Source of the DNA: Nonomuraea muscovyensis | GTDB taxonomy: Bacteria > Actinomycetota > Actinomycetes > Streptosporangiales > Streptosporangiaceae | NCBI RefSeq assembly: GCF_014207745.1 | Contig: NZ_JACHJB010000002.1 | Coordinates: 2,294,001 to 2,358,000 of the forward strand | Direction: 5' to 3' | DNA length: 64,000 bases | Part shown: positions 25,290-33,869 of the stretch, piece by piece | Position numbering within the stretch: position 1 is the first letter of the stretch | Layout of the letters: each line of letters starts with the position of its first letter | Notes under the pieces: generated by a model | What the model saw: the letters and a program-made list of their open reading frames with translations, nothing else | The model's database searches: none | Told to the model about the DNA's origin: nothing | Program-made: the position numbers and the translations under genes

Positions 25290-26126
25290 TCACCGTTTCA
25301 CCACGGCCAGCGGGCACGGGGCGTGGTGCACCATGGCCTGGCTGACCGAGCCGAGGACCATGCCCTTGAGGGTGCCGTAGCCCCGCGACCCGACCACGAG
25401 CAGCTCCGCACCGGCGGCGGCCTCCCGGAGCACCGCGACGGGGTGGCCGTGCACGACCTCCTCGATGACCTGGACGCCGGGGTGGCGTTCGCGGTGCGCG
25501 GCGAGCCGCTCCTTCAGCAGCAGCACCTCGTCCTGCTCCCCGTCTCCGGCGGGTGGCAGGATCCCGCCCGCCTGCGGCAGGGACCAGGCGTGCACCGCCC
25601 GCAGCGTCAGCCCGCGCAGCTCGGCCTCGCGGAAGGCGAAGTCCAGCACCCGGCCGGTCGTGGCAGAGCCGTCGACACCGGCCACCACCTCGTCGCGCGG
25701 CGAGACGGGCAGCTCGCGGACCAGCACGACGTCGCACTCGGCGTGTCCGGCCACGCCGAGGGCCACCGACCCGACCAGCAGACCGCGCACCCCGCCCATG
25801 CCGTGGTCGCCGACCACCACCAGCTCGGCGTCCCTGGACGCCTCGATCAGCGCGGCACGCGGGTCACCGGGCAGTAGGCCCGTCTCGACGGCCACCTTGG
25901 GCCGCTCACGGCGGACCCGGTCCTCGGCGGCGGCGAGCACGGTCTTGCCGCCCTCCCGCATCCACCGGGCCACCTCCGCCAGGCGGCCGGAGCCTTCCTC
26001 CTTGCACGCCCAGTCGGGCATGGCGTGGACCAGCCGCAGCGGCGTCTCGCGCAGCGCCGCCTCCCCGGCCGCCCACCCGGCGGCCTCCAGCCCGGCCCGC
26101 GAGCCGTCGACACCAACGATGATCAT
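25290..26126 (-). CDS. Tandem universal stress protein
   Basis: 278 residues, two UspA domains. Domain 1 starts MIIVGVDGSRAG and has an ATP-binding G-2x-G-9x-GS motif near VVVGDHGMGG. Domain 2 repeats this at VVAGVDGSATT and LLVVGSRGYG. Tandem Usp proteins of this kind belong to DosR-type dormancy regulons. ATG 26126 has GGGGAGGAA just upstream; the frame runs further but without Usp sequence. It diverges from devR and may share the box at 26226. Confidence 0.92.
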   Translation of the reverse strand: MIIVGVDGSRAGLEAAGWAAGEAALRETPLRLVHAMPDWACKEEGSGRLAEVARWMREGGKTVLAAAEDRVRRERPKVAVETGLLPGDPRAALIEASRDAELVVVGDHGMGGVRGLLVGSVALGVAGHAECDVVLVRELPVSPRDEVVAGVDGSATTGRVLDFAFREAELRGLTLRAVHAWSLPQAGGILPPAGDGEQDEVLLLKERLAAHRERHPGVQVIEEVVHGHPVAVLREAAAGAELLVVGSRGYGTLKGMVLGSVSQAMVHHAPCPLAVVKR

Positions 26127-26198
26127 AAGTTCCTCCCCGGAATGTTCGCTCGATGACATCATGTCCCCCGCCGGGCGGGACAATCACGGCGGTCCCGA

Positions 26199-26239
26199 GG
26201 ATCGGTGACCTTCACGGCCGGATCGGTGACCTTGGTCCC
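26199..26239 (+). promoter_or_regulatory. DevR-box-like sites upstream of devR
   Basis: GGATCGGTGACCTT is present twice, at 26199-26212 and 26220-26233. The second copy continues to form GTGAC-CTTG-GTCCC (26226-26239), 9 of 10 arm bases of the GGGAC-N4-GTCCC pattern, 38 bases before the devR ATG. Tandem placement at about two helical turns is usual at DosR-controlled promoters. Confidence 0.6.
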
Positions 26240-26276
26240 TACCCCGTCGGGGCGAATGCCCGCTACGGTCAGAGAC

Positions 26277-26918
26277 ATGATTCGTGTGTTCCTCGTCGAT
26301 GATCATGAGGTGGTGCGGCGGGGCGTGGCGGCCCTGCTCGGCTCCGAGGACGACATCGAGGTGATCGGCGAGGCCGGCACCGCCGAGTCGGCGATCGCCC
26401 GCATCCCGGCGCTGAAGCCCGACGTCGCGGTGCTCGACGTGCGGTTGCCCGACGGCAACGGCGTCGACGTGTGCCGCGAGGCCCGCTCACGGCTGCCCGG
26501 GCTGGCCTGCCTCATGCTGACCTCCTTCGCTGACGACGACGCGCTGTTCGACGCGGTGATGGCGGGCGCCTCCGGCTACGTGCTCAAGCAGATCCACGGC
26601 TCCGACCTGATCGGCGCGGTGCGCACGGTCGCCGCCGGGCAGTCGCTGCTCGACCCGCAGACCACCGCGGCGATGCTGCAGCGGCTGCGCGACCACGCCG
26701 TCAAGCAGGACCCCCTCGCCGCGCTGTCGGAGCAGGAACGCCACATCCTCGACCTCATCGGCGAGGGCCTGACCAACCGGCAGATCGGCGAGCGGCTGTT
26801 CCTCGCCGAGAAGACGGTCAAGAACTACGTGTCCAACCTGCTGGCCAAGCTCAACATGCAGCGCCGCACCCAGGCCGCCGCACTGTCGGCGCGGCTGCGG
26901 GTAGATCGGCGCGAATGA
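26277..26918 (+). CDS. devR: NarL/LuxR-type response regulator, DevR/DosR-like
   Basis: 213 residues. The receiver has D9/D10-type acidic residues (FLVDDHEVVRRG), phosphoacceptor Asp54 (VAVLDVRLPDG) and Lys near 104 (YVLKQI). The C-terminal LuxR helix-turn-helix (AEKTVKNYVSNLLAKLNMQR) keeps the Lys and Asn that contact DNA in mycobacterial DevR. It is the likely activator of the box-bearing genes listed here. Its kinase, devS, is 450 bases away on the other strand. Confidence 0.9.
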   Translation: MIRVFLVDDHEVVRRGVAALLGSEDDIEVIGEAGTAESAIARIPALKPDVAVLDVRLPDGNGVDVCREARSRLPGLACLMLTSFADDDALFDAVMAGASGYVLKQIHGSDLIGAVRTVAAGQSLLDPQTTAAMLQRLRDHAVKQDPLAALSEQERHILDLIGEGLTNRQIGERLFLAEKTVKNYVSNLLAKLNMQRRTQAAALSARLRVDRRE

Positions 26919-26919
26919 T

Positions 26920-26933
26920 GGGACCTTCGCCCC
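26920..26933 (+). promoter_or_regulatory. DevR-box-like site before the PNPOx gene
   Basis: GGGAC-CTTC-GCCCC, 9 of 10 arm bases of GGGAC-N4-GTCCC, 36 bases before ATG 26970. Confidence 0.6.
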
Positions 26934-26969
26934 TAAGGCTCTCCCGTGCGTGGCAGTGATCCTGGAGAC

Positions 26970-27419
26970 ATGCCGATCGATTCGTCCGGACTGCAGGTGC
27001 TCTCCCGAGAGGAGTGCCTGGGGCTGCTGGCGTCCACGCCGATCGGGCGGATCGTGTTCACCGATCGCGCCCTGCCCGCGGTGCAGCCGGTCACCTTCCG
27101 CCTCGACGGCGAGAGGGTCGTGATCCGCACCGCCGCCGGCTCCAAGCTCGCCGCAGCCACCCGGCAAGCCGTCGTGGCCTTCGAGGTCGACGAGTTCGAC
27201 CCGGAGGAGCGCACCGGCTGGTCGGTGACCGCCGTCGGCCACGCGCGGGCCGTGTGCGACCCCGACGAGATCGAACGGCTGGCGGCGCTGCCGCTGACCG
27301 CGTGGGCTCCGGGCGAGCGCGACCACTTCATCGTGGTGGACGTCGAGCAGGTGACCGGCCGGCAGATCAGATCGGCGCGCTCCAACGGAGCGCGGTCCCC
27401 CCGGACTCGGGAGAGCTGA
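26970..27419 (+). CDS. Pyridoxamine 5'-phosphate oxidase-like flavin/F420-binding protein
   Basis: 149 residues, split-barrel fold. Motifs are CLGLLASTPIGRIVFTDR, PAVQPVTFRLDGERVVIRT and GWSVTAVGHARAV. Relatives bind FMN, F420 or haem and act as reductases; several are dormancy-regulon members. ATG 26970 follows TGGAGAC. The 3' end overlaps the convergent devS gene by 53 bases. A DevR-like box lies upstream. Confidence 0.85.
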   Translation: MPIDSSGLQVLSREECLGLLASTPIGRIVFTDRALPAVQPVTFRLDGERVVIRTAAGSKLAAATRQAVVAFEVDEFDPEERTGWSVTAVGHARAVCDPDEIERLAALPLTAWAPGERDHFIVVDVEQVTGRQIRSARSNGARSPRTRES

Positions 27420-29058
27420 CCTCGAAGGAGCCGCCCAGGCTGGCCGCGCGCTCCTCCATGTTGCGCAGGCCGCTGCTGCGGCGGCCGCCCGTCGGCAGGC
27501 CGATGCCGTTGTCCTGGACGACGAGCGTCAGGATCTCGCCCTGCACCTCCACCGACACGTCGGCCCTGGACGCCTTGGCGTGGCGCACCACGTTGGACAG
27601 CGCCTCGCGCAGCACGGCCAGCAGGTGCTCGGCGACCTCCTCGGGCACCCGGTTGTCGAGCTGGCCCTCCATCCGCAGGCCCGGCATGAAGCCCAGGTGG
27701 CCGCGCGACGACTCGACCAGCTCGACGATCCGGGCCCGCAGGCTGGGCGTCTGCTCGTCGGGCACCGACTGCAGCGCGAAGATGGTGGACCGGATCTGGC
27801 GGATCGTCTCGTCCAGCTCGTCGATGGCGTGCTGCAGCCTGCTGGAGGCCTCCGGCCGCTCGACCAGCCGGACCGTGCTCATGAGCGTCATGGCGGTGGC
27901 GAACAGCCGCTGGATGACGACGTCGTGCAGGTCCTTGGCGATGCGGTCGCGATCCTCCAGCAGGGTCAGCCGCTCGGCGTGCCGGCGCGTCTCGGCCAGC
28001 TCCAGCGCGATCGCCGCCTGGCCGGCGAACGCCTCCAGCATGCGCAGGTCGGAGGCGCTGAACGGCAGCCGCCCGGATCGCTTGGCCAGGGCGAGCACGC
28101 CGCGCACGGCCTGGCCGGCGCCGATCGGCATGAGCAGCTCCGGCCCGAAGCCCAGCTCGCGCAGCGGGGACTCGGAGTCGAGCAGGTCTCCCGCCGCCAC
28201 CGGCCGGCCGCTGGTGAACACCCGGCCGGCGGCGCTGGCGGTCAGCTCGACGGTCAGCCCGGCCACGTCGTCGCACAGCTCACCCTCGACGAACTCCACC
28301 GAGAGGCTGTCGCCATCGGCGTCGGGCAGCAGGATCTGGACCAGGTCGGCGTCGCTCATCTGCCGGGCGCGGGCGGCCATCATGGCCAGCACCCGGCTCC
28401 GGTCGGCGCCCGTCAGCAGGGTCGTGGTGACCTCGGCCGACGCCTCCAGCCAGGTCTCGCGCCGGCGCGACTCCTCGTACAGGCGGGCGTTCTCGATGGC
28501 GACGCCGGCGGCGGTGGCCAGCGCGATGACGATGGCCTCGTCCTCCTCGTCGAACTCACCGCCGCCGCGCTTCTCGGTGAGGTAGAGGTTGCCGAACACC
28601 TCGTCGCGCACCCGCACCGGCACGCCGAGGAACGTGCCCATGGGCGGATGGCCCGGTGGGAAGCCGTAGGACTCGGGGTGGTCGGCGATGCGGCCGAGCC
28701 GCAGCGGCCGGGCGTCCTTGATCAGCAGGCCGAGCAGGCCGAGGCCGTGGGGCCAGTGCTCGATCTTGGCGATCTCCTCCTCGCTCAGCCCGACCGGGAT
28801 GAACTGCAGGAGGGTGTGCTCCTGGCCGACCACGCCGAGCGCGCCGTAGCTGGCGTCCACGAGCTTGGTGGCCGTCTCCACGATGCGGCGCAGCACGGTC
28901 TCCAGGTCGAGGTCGCTGCCGACCGAGACGACGGCCTCCATCAGGGCGTGCACCCGGTCACGGGTGGCCAGCACGGCGTTGAGCCGCACCTGGAGCTCCG
29001 CCAGCAGCTCGTCGAGCCGCATCGTGGGCATGAGCGGGCTGTGTTCGCCTTGCGTCAT
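27367..29058 (-). CDS. devS: GAF-GAF sensor histidine kinase, DevS/DosT-like
   Basis: 563 residues. GAF-A covers about 50-195 and contains GFPPGHPPMGTFLGVPVRV; His137 aligns with the haem-ligand His149 of mycobacterial DevS. GAF-B covers about 215-355. A HisKA_3 dimerisation domain has the phosphoacceptor in AKDLHDVVIQRLF (His378), followed by HATPase_c (VLREALSNVVRHA, QDNGIGLP, SGLRNMEERA). No membrane segments. Inferred: cytosolic O2/NO/CO or redox sensor for DevR. ATG 29031 is an alternative start. Gene ends convergent with the PNPOx gene. Confidence 0.92.
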   Translation of the reverse strand: MTQGEHSPLMPTMRLDELLAELQVRLNAVLATRDRVHALMEAVVSVGSDLDLETVLRRIVETATKLVDASYGALGVVGQEHTLLQFIPVGLSEEEIAKIEHWPHGLGLLGLLIKDARPLRLGRIADHPESYGFPPGHPPMGTFLGVPVRVRDEVFGNLYLTEKRGGGEFDEEDEAIVIALATAAGVAIENARLYEESRRRETWLEASAEVTTTLLTGADRSRVLAMMAARARQMSDADLVQILLPDADGDSLSVEFVEGELCDDVAGLTVELTASAAGRVFTSGRPVAAGDLLDSESPLRELGFGPELLMPIGAGQAVRGVLALAKRSGRLPFSASDLRMLEAFAGQAAIALELAETRRHAERLTLLEDRDRIAKDLHDVVIQRLFATAMTLMSTVRLVERPEASSRLQHAIDELDETIRQIRSTIFALQSVPDEQTPSLRARIVELVESSRGHLGFMPGLRMEGQLDNRVPEEVAEHLLAVLREALSNVVRHAKASRADVSVEVQGEILTLVVQDNGIGLPTGGRRSSGLRNMEERAASLGGSFEVSSPESGGTALRWSAPI

Positions 29059-29129
29059 ACGATCAGTGTCGCACCATCAGCGTCCCGAGCCCACACCGGG
29101 CGGTATGGGCTCGGGAAGCGCCGTCTGGC

Positions 29130-30125
29130 TCAGTCGAGCACCTCCGGCAGGGAACGCCGGACACTGGCGCCCTCGTCGAAGGTGATCCCCAGGCGCATGA
29201 TCATCTGCGGGTACTCGTGGCCGCACACCTCCTGGCGCAGGAACTCGCGCAGGTGGTACATCTCCAGTGCCTGGGTGTGGAAGGCGGCGCTGACACCGTG
29301 GGCGCAGGCGTCCAGCAGGATGCGCTGGAGCGCCTGGCCGGCGGCGATCCAGTCCTCGCGCGTGTCGCCGCGCGTGGTCAGCAGCGCGACCACGCCGGTG
29401 GCCGTGGCCTGCCCCTGGTCGCCCTCGGTGCCCCACTCGTGCCGCCAGGCGTAGTCGCGCTGCGGGAAGTGCGGGTCGGTGCGCGGCGCCTGCCGGGGGT
29501 AGGCCTCGGCGGGGACGCCGTCCCCGCGCGAGCTGCCCGGCGGACGGGCCCAGCGGATGACCTCCAGGTTGAGCACCCGGTCCGCCGACTGGGTCGCCTG
29601 GGCCGCGCGGGTGAGCGCGGCGACGATCTCCACCGCCTCGGGCGAGCCGACCGGGGTGAGCTTCGCTCCTTCGGTGCGCGCCTCCCGGATCAGGGCGTCG
29701 AGCAGCTTGTCGGGCAGGGGCAGGTCGGTGAAGCCGGCCCGGTGCGTACGGCGCTGCTCGATCTGCCGGCCGAGCGCGCGCGTGTGCTCGTCGACGTCAC
29801 CCACCTCGGTGCCCTCGCCCAGGGTGACCGTGGCCAGCAGCGACGGGCGGTCGGGGTCGGGCAGCACCCGCACGACCGGCTCGAACCCCTCGCACCGCAG
29901 CGCCGTGCGGATGGTGAACAGGGCGGCGCCGCAGCTGATCAACAGTTCGCGGCCGGAGGGGTCGCCCATCCGGAGCTTGCGGTCCACGTCGGCCCGGAGG
30001 CTGATCTCGTCGCCGGAGACGGCGAACGACCACGGCTGCGTGTTGTGCACCGACGGCGCCCAGCGGGCGGCCTCCAGCGCGACGTGGATGGCGTGATCCC
30101 TCTGCTGTGTCGTCCGGGTGATCAT
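29130..30125 (-). CDS. Acg-family nitroreductase-like protein
   Basis: 331 residues. The N-terminus ARWAPSVHNTQPWSFAVSGD is the family mark, followed by ELLISCGAALFTIRTAL and the C-terminal QALQRILLDACAHGVSAAFH segment. Acg (Rv2032-like) proteins bind FMN but have a lid that closes the active site; they are among the strongest DosR-induced genes. A box pair lies at 30163-30195 upstream. Confidence 0.9.
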   Translation of the reverse strand: MITRTTQQRDHAIHVALEAARWAPSVHNTQPWSFAVSGDEISLRADVDRKLRMGDPSGRELLISCGAALFTIRTALRCEGFEPVVRVLPDPDRPSLLATVTLGEGTEVGDVDEHTRALGRQIEQRRTHRAGFTDLPLPDKLLDALIREARTEGAKLTPVGSPEAVEIVAALTRAAQATQSADRVLNLEVIRWARPPGSSRGDGVPAEAYPRQAPRTDPHFPQRDYAWRHEWGTEGDQGQATATGVVALLTTRGDTREDWIAAGQALQRILLDACAHGVSAAFHTQALEMYHLREFLRQEVCGHEYPQMIMRLGITFDEGASVRRSLPEVLD

Positions 30126-30162
30126 CGCAGCACCTCCTGTGGTGTCGACTCCAGCCCATCAC

Positions 30163-30195
30163 GGGCCTTCGTGGCCGGTCAGGGCCGAAGGTCCC
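30163..30195 (-). promoter_or_regulatory. Tandem DevR-box-like sites before nitroreductase 1
   Basis: On the minus strand GGGAC-CTTC-GGCCC (30195-30182), 9 of 10 arm bases, about 57 bases before the ATG. A weaker site GGGCCTTCGTGGCC lies at 30163-30176 (plus-strand reading), 19 bases away centre to centre. Confidence 0.6.
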
Positions 30196-30220
30196 CTCGG
30201 AGCGGGTCTCTGGGCCCCGG

Positions 30221-31186
30221 TCAGACCGCCCCGGTCAGGCGGCGGCGGAAGACCCAGTACGTCCACGCCTGGTAGCCGAGGATCACCGGGGTGAAGAACG
30301 CCGCGACCCAGGTCATCACTGTGAGCGTGTACGGGTTGGAGGCGGCGTTGGTCACGGTCAGGCTGTTGGCCGGGTCGAGGGCGGGCATCACGTTCGGCCA
30401 CAGGCTGGTGAACAGGGCGGCGACGAATCCCACGATCGCCACCGCGCTGGCGGTGAACGCCCACCCGTCGCGGCCGGCCGCGGTGGCGAGCACGGCGCCG
30501 AGCAGGCCGGCGAAGGCCATTCCGACCGCGACCCACGACAGCGGGCCGGACCTGGCCAGCACGAGGAAGCCCATCACCACGAGCATCGTCGCGGGGACGA
30601 GGACGCGCGACGCGCGGACCGCCCGCCGCCGCAGCTCGCCGGTGGTGCGCAGGGCCAGGAAGATCGCGCCGTGCTGGGTGAACAGCAGCAGCGTGGCCAG
30701 CCCGCCGAGCAGCGCGAACGGGCCGAGCAGGGTGAACAGGGTGCCGGTGTACTCGTGGTCCGCGTCCAGCGGGACACCGGCGACGATGTTGGCGAACGCG
30801 ACGCCCCACAGCACGGCCGGGACGAGGGAGCCCCAGAAGAAGGCCCGGTCCCAGCCGCGGGTGCTGTCGCTCTTGCCGCGGTACTCCAGCGCCACACCGC
30901 GCATGATGAGCGCCAGCAGGATGAGGAACAGCGGCAGGTAGAAGCCGCTGAACAGGGTGGCGTACCACTCGGGGAAGGCGGCGAACGTGGCGCCGCCGGC
31001 CACCAGCAGCCACACCTCGTTGCCGTCCCACACCGGCCCGATGGTGCGCACCATCGTGCGCCGCTCGGTGTCGTCGCGGGACAGGAACGGCAGCAGGATG
31101 CCGACTCCGAAGTCGAATCCCTCCAGCACGAAGTAGCCGGTCCACAGCACGGCGATCAGGATGAACCAGACGGTGGTGAGTTCCAT
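30221..31186 (-). CDS. cydB: Cytochrome bd oxidase subunit II
   Basis: 321 residues, about eight to nine membrane helices. Family motifs: start WFILIAVLWTGYFVLEGFDF, then RTIGPVWDGNEVWLLVAGG and LILLALIMRGVALEYR. It completes the bd quinol oxidase with CydA, a high-affinity terminal oxidase used at low oxygen. It follows cydA by 58 bases. No cydDC genes are in the window. Confidence 0.95.
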   Translation of the reverse strand: MELTTVWFILIAVLWTGYFVLEGFDFGVGILLPFLSRDDTERRTMVRTIGPVWDGNEVWLLVAGGATFAAFPEWYATLFSGFYLPLFLILLALIMRGVALEYRGKSDSTRGWDRAFFWGSLVPAVLWGVAFANIVAGVPLDADHEYTGTLFTLLGPFALLGGLATLLLFTQHGAIFLALRTTGELRRRAVRASRVLVPATMLVVMGFLVLARSGPLSWVAVGMAFAGLLGAVLATAAGRDGWAFTASAVAIVGFVAALFTSLWPNVMPALDPANSLTVTNAASNPYTLTVMTWVAAFFTPVILGYQAWTYWVFRRRLTGAV

Positions 31187-31244
31187 GGATGCAGTCCTCG
31201 GTCAGGTCAGGCAGGTCAGGCGGGTGTCGCGGCGGTCAGGGCGG

Positions 31245-32621
31245 TCAGTAGGACAGAGTGGGGACGGCGGACTCGGCCTCGGGCCGGTCCGCCTGGGGGC
31301 CGAGCCGGATGTACTTGAGCAGCAACCGCACCTCGATGACCGCGAGCACCGCGTAGACGAGGGTGAAGCCGACGAGGGTGATGGCCACGGAGAAGACGTC
31401 CACGTTCGGGGAGACCGCGGAGGCGGTGCGCATCAGGCCGAAGACGGTCCACGGCTGGCGGCCCATCTCGGTGAAGATCCAGCCGAGGCTGTTGGCCAGG
31501 AACGGCAGGCCGATGCCCGCGATGGCCAGCCGGTGGAACCACCGGCCCGCGGGCAGCCTGCCGCGCCTGGTCAGCCAGAGTCCGGCCAGCGCCAGCAGCG
31601 CGGACAGGGCCCCGAACCCGATCATGAGGCGGAACGACCAGTAGGCGAGGCCGACGACCGGCCGGTAGTCGCCGGGGCCGTAGAGCGCCTCGTAGCGTTC
31701 CTGGATGTCGTTGATGCCCTCGACCTCGCCGTCCAGCGTGTTGGTGGACAGCAGGCTCAGTCCGTACGGGATCTGCAGGTTGACGTGGTTGCGGCCGTTC
31801 TCGACGTCGCCGACGGCGAACAGGGAGAAGCCGGCCGACCGCTCGTCCTCCCACAGCGCCTCGGCGGCGGCCATCTTCATCGGCTGCTGCTCGGTCATGA
31901 TCTGCGCCTGCCAGTGGCCGGAGAACGACACGCCGACGGCGGAGACCAGGGCGACGGCCAGCGCCAGGCGGGCGGAGATGCGGAAGGTCGCCTCCTCGCG
32001 CCGGCGCAGCAGGAACCAGGCGCTGACCCCAAGGACGAAAGCGGCGGCGGTGAGGAACGCACCGAAGATCACGTGAGGGAAGGTGACGAGGGTGGTGGAG
32101 TTGGTGAGCACGGCCCAGATGTCGGTGAGCTCGGCCCGGCCGTTGTTGATCCGGTAGCCGACGGGGTGCTGCATCCAGGAGTTGGCCGCGAGGATGAAGT
32201 AGGCGGAGATGTTGGTCCCGATGGCCGCCAGCCAGATCGTGGCCAGGTGCACCCTTGGTGACAGCTTGTCCCGCCCGAAGATCCACAGACCGAGGAACGT
32301 GGACTCCAGGAAGAACGCGATCAGCCCCTCCATCGCCAGCGGCGCCCCGAACACGTCGCCCACGAAGCGCGAGTAGTCGCTCCAGTTCATCCCGAACTGG
32401 AACTCCTGCACGATGCCCGTCACCACGCCCATCGCGAAGTTGATCAGGAAGAGCTTCCCGAAGAACGTGGTCAGCTTCAGATACTCGGGCTTCCTGGTGC
32501 GATACCAGGCGGTCTGCAGCCCGGCCACGATGATCGACAGGCCGATCGTCAGGGGGACGAACAGGAAGTGGTAGACGGTCGTGATGCCGAACTGCCAACG
32601 GGAGAGGTCGAGGACGTCCAT
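31245..32621 (-). CDS. cydA: Cytochrome bd oxidase subunit I
   Basis: 458 residues. LSRWQFGITTVYHFLFVPLT gives the N-terminal His ligand (about His18). FSGHWQAQIMTEQQPMKMAA follows, and GRQPWTVFG marks the quinol-binding region; the Q-loop is of the short form. The enzyme oxidises quinol and reduces O2 to water without proton pumping. ATG 32621 is the start; the reading frame further upstream is antisense to the neighbouring nitroreductase. The gap to that divergent gene carries DevR-like half-sites. Confidence 0.95.
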   Translation of the reverse strand: MDVLDLSRWQFGITTVYHFLFVPLTIGLSIIVAGLQTAWYRTRKPEYLKLTTFFGKLFLINFAMGVVTGIVQEFQFGMNWSDYSRFVGDVFGAPLAMEGLIAFFLESTFLGLWIFGRDKLSPRVHLATIWLAAIGTNISAYFILAANSWMQHPVGYRINNGRAELTDIWAVLTNSTTLVTFPHVIFGAFLTAAAFVLGVSAWFLLRRREEATFRISARLALAVALVSAVGVSFSGHWQAQIMTEQQPMKMAAAEALWEDERSAGFSLFAVGDVENGRNHVNLQIPYGLSLLSTNTLDGEVEGINDIQERYEALYGPGDYRPVVGLAYWSFRLMIGFGALSALLALAGLWLTRRGRLPAGRWFHRLAIAGIGLPFLANSLGWIFTEMGRQPWTVFGLMRTASAVSPNVDVFSVAITLVGFTLVYAVLAVIEVRLLLKYIRLGPQADRPEAESAVPTLSY

Positions 32622-32680
32622 GACCTCAAGGGTCGCGGCAGGCCGCCGGCCGCCCATAGGGCCGCCCGTCCTCGTCCGGC

Positions 32681-32707
32681 GGGACCTTGGGGTGGGACTT
32701 TCGGCAC
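32681..32707. promoter_or_regulatory. DevR-box-like half-sites between cydA and nitroreductase 2
   Basis: GGGACCTTGG at 32681-32690 and GGGAC-TTTC-GGCAC at 32694-32707. Left arms are perfect; right arms are poor (3 of 5 in the second). Placed in the 156-base divergent gap. Confidence 0.4.
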
Positions 32708-32777
32708 TCCCGGCCGGGCCGTCCGGCTCTGCCGGTGCCGGGTGACACCGCGGAAGGCTCTGAGCAGGAGGTGCGTC

Positions 32778-33869
32778 ATGTCCACTCCCCCGGCCGACCA
32801 GCACGCCACCCGTCCCACCCGCCACCCGGCCGGCCCGCCGCCCGGCCCCTCGACGGGGCGCGCGGCCGGTCGCCCGGCCGCGTCGCCGCCCGGCCGGCCT
32901 GTCAGCCCGTCCGCAAACCCGCTCGCCTCCGAGCTGGGCGTGCGCAGGCTGCTGGTCGCGGCCGGCCAGGCGCCGTCGGTGCTCAACACCCAGCCGTGGC
33001 GCTTCACGGTCGTGCGACGCGAGTTCGTGGAACTGCTGGCCGACCCCGACCGGCGGCTGCGGGTCAGCGACCCGCGCGGCCGCTCCCAGCACGTGAGCTG
33101 CGGCGCGGCCCTGTTCAACCTGCGCCTCGCGGTCCGCGCCGCCGGGCTGCGCCCGGTCGTGTGGCTGCAGCCCGACCCGGAGCTCGACCCCGGGCTGCTG
33201 GCGGCGGTGCGGATGGGCGACACGCCCCCGGCCACGGGCCGGCACCGCGAGCTGTACGACCTGATCTGGACGCGCCGCACCAACCGCGAGCCGTTCGACG
33301 ACCGCCGGGTGCCGCCGGCGGTGCTGGCCGAGCTGCGCATCGCCGCCTCCCGCGAGGGGGCCGCCCTGCTGCCGCTCGACCGGCGCGCCACGGCCGACAT
33401 CCTGGAGTTCGCGGCGCTGGCCGAGGAGGAGCTCGCGCACGACGCGGACTACCGGGCCGAGCTGGCCGCCTGGACGATGCCGGGCGCCCACGCCGACGGG
33501 GTCCCCCGCCACGTCCGCGGGCCGCGTCCGGCGGGCGACCCGGCCCCGGTGCGTGACTTCGGGCAGCACTCCGGCCGGGCCCGGTTCGAGGCGCGCCCGC
33601 AGCTCGCGGTGCTGACCACGCCGGGCGACCGGCCGCTCGACTGGCTGCGCGCCGGGCAGGCACTGCAACGGGTGCTGCTCACGGCGGCCCGGCACGGGGT
33701 GTCGGCGTCGTTCCTCAACCAGCCCCTCGACCTGCGGGACATGCGCCGCCGCAGGGATCCCCGCCACCGGCGCGGCCACGCGCAGATGATCATCAGGCTC
33801 GGCTACGGGCCGTTCGTCGCCCGCGCGCCGCGCCGCCCTGCCGCCGAACTGGAGACCTCGCATGTCTGA
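32778..33869 (+). CDS. Acg-family nitroreductase-like protein, second copy
   Basis: 363 residues. After a 50-residue Pro-rich tail absent from the first copy, the core repeats the family marks: LLVAAGQAPSVLNTQPWRF, HVSCGAALFNLRLAVRAAGL and QALQRVLLTAARHGVSASFL. AGGAGGTG precedes ATG 32778. Its stop overlaps the start of the GNAT-ligase gene by 8 bases, so they form an operon. Confidence 0.88.
   Translation: MSTPPADQHATRPTRHPAGPPPGPSTGRAAGRPAASPPGRPVSPSANPLASELGVRRLLVAAGQAPSVLNTQPWRFTVVRREFVELLADPDRRLRVSDPRGRSQHVSCGAALFNLRLAVRAAGLRPVVWLQPDPELDPGLLAAVRMGDTPPATGRHRELYDLIWTRRTNREPFDDRRVPPAVLAELRIAASREGAALLPLDRRATADILEFAALAEEELAHDADYRAELAAWTMPGAHADGVPRHVRGPRPAGDPAPVRDFGQHSGRARFEARPQLAVLTTPGDRPLDWLRAGQALQRVLLTAARHGVSASFLNQPLDLRDMRRRRDPRHRRGHAQMIIRLGYGPFVARAPRRPAAELETSHV

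Noticed and set aside
26163..26181. GTCCCCCGCCGGGCGGGAC as a DevR box
   Set aside because: The outer arms match but the spacer is 9 bases rather than 4, so it does not fit the box; probably G+C chance symmetry.
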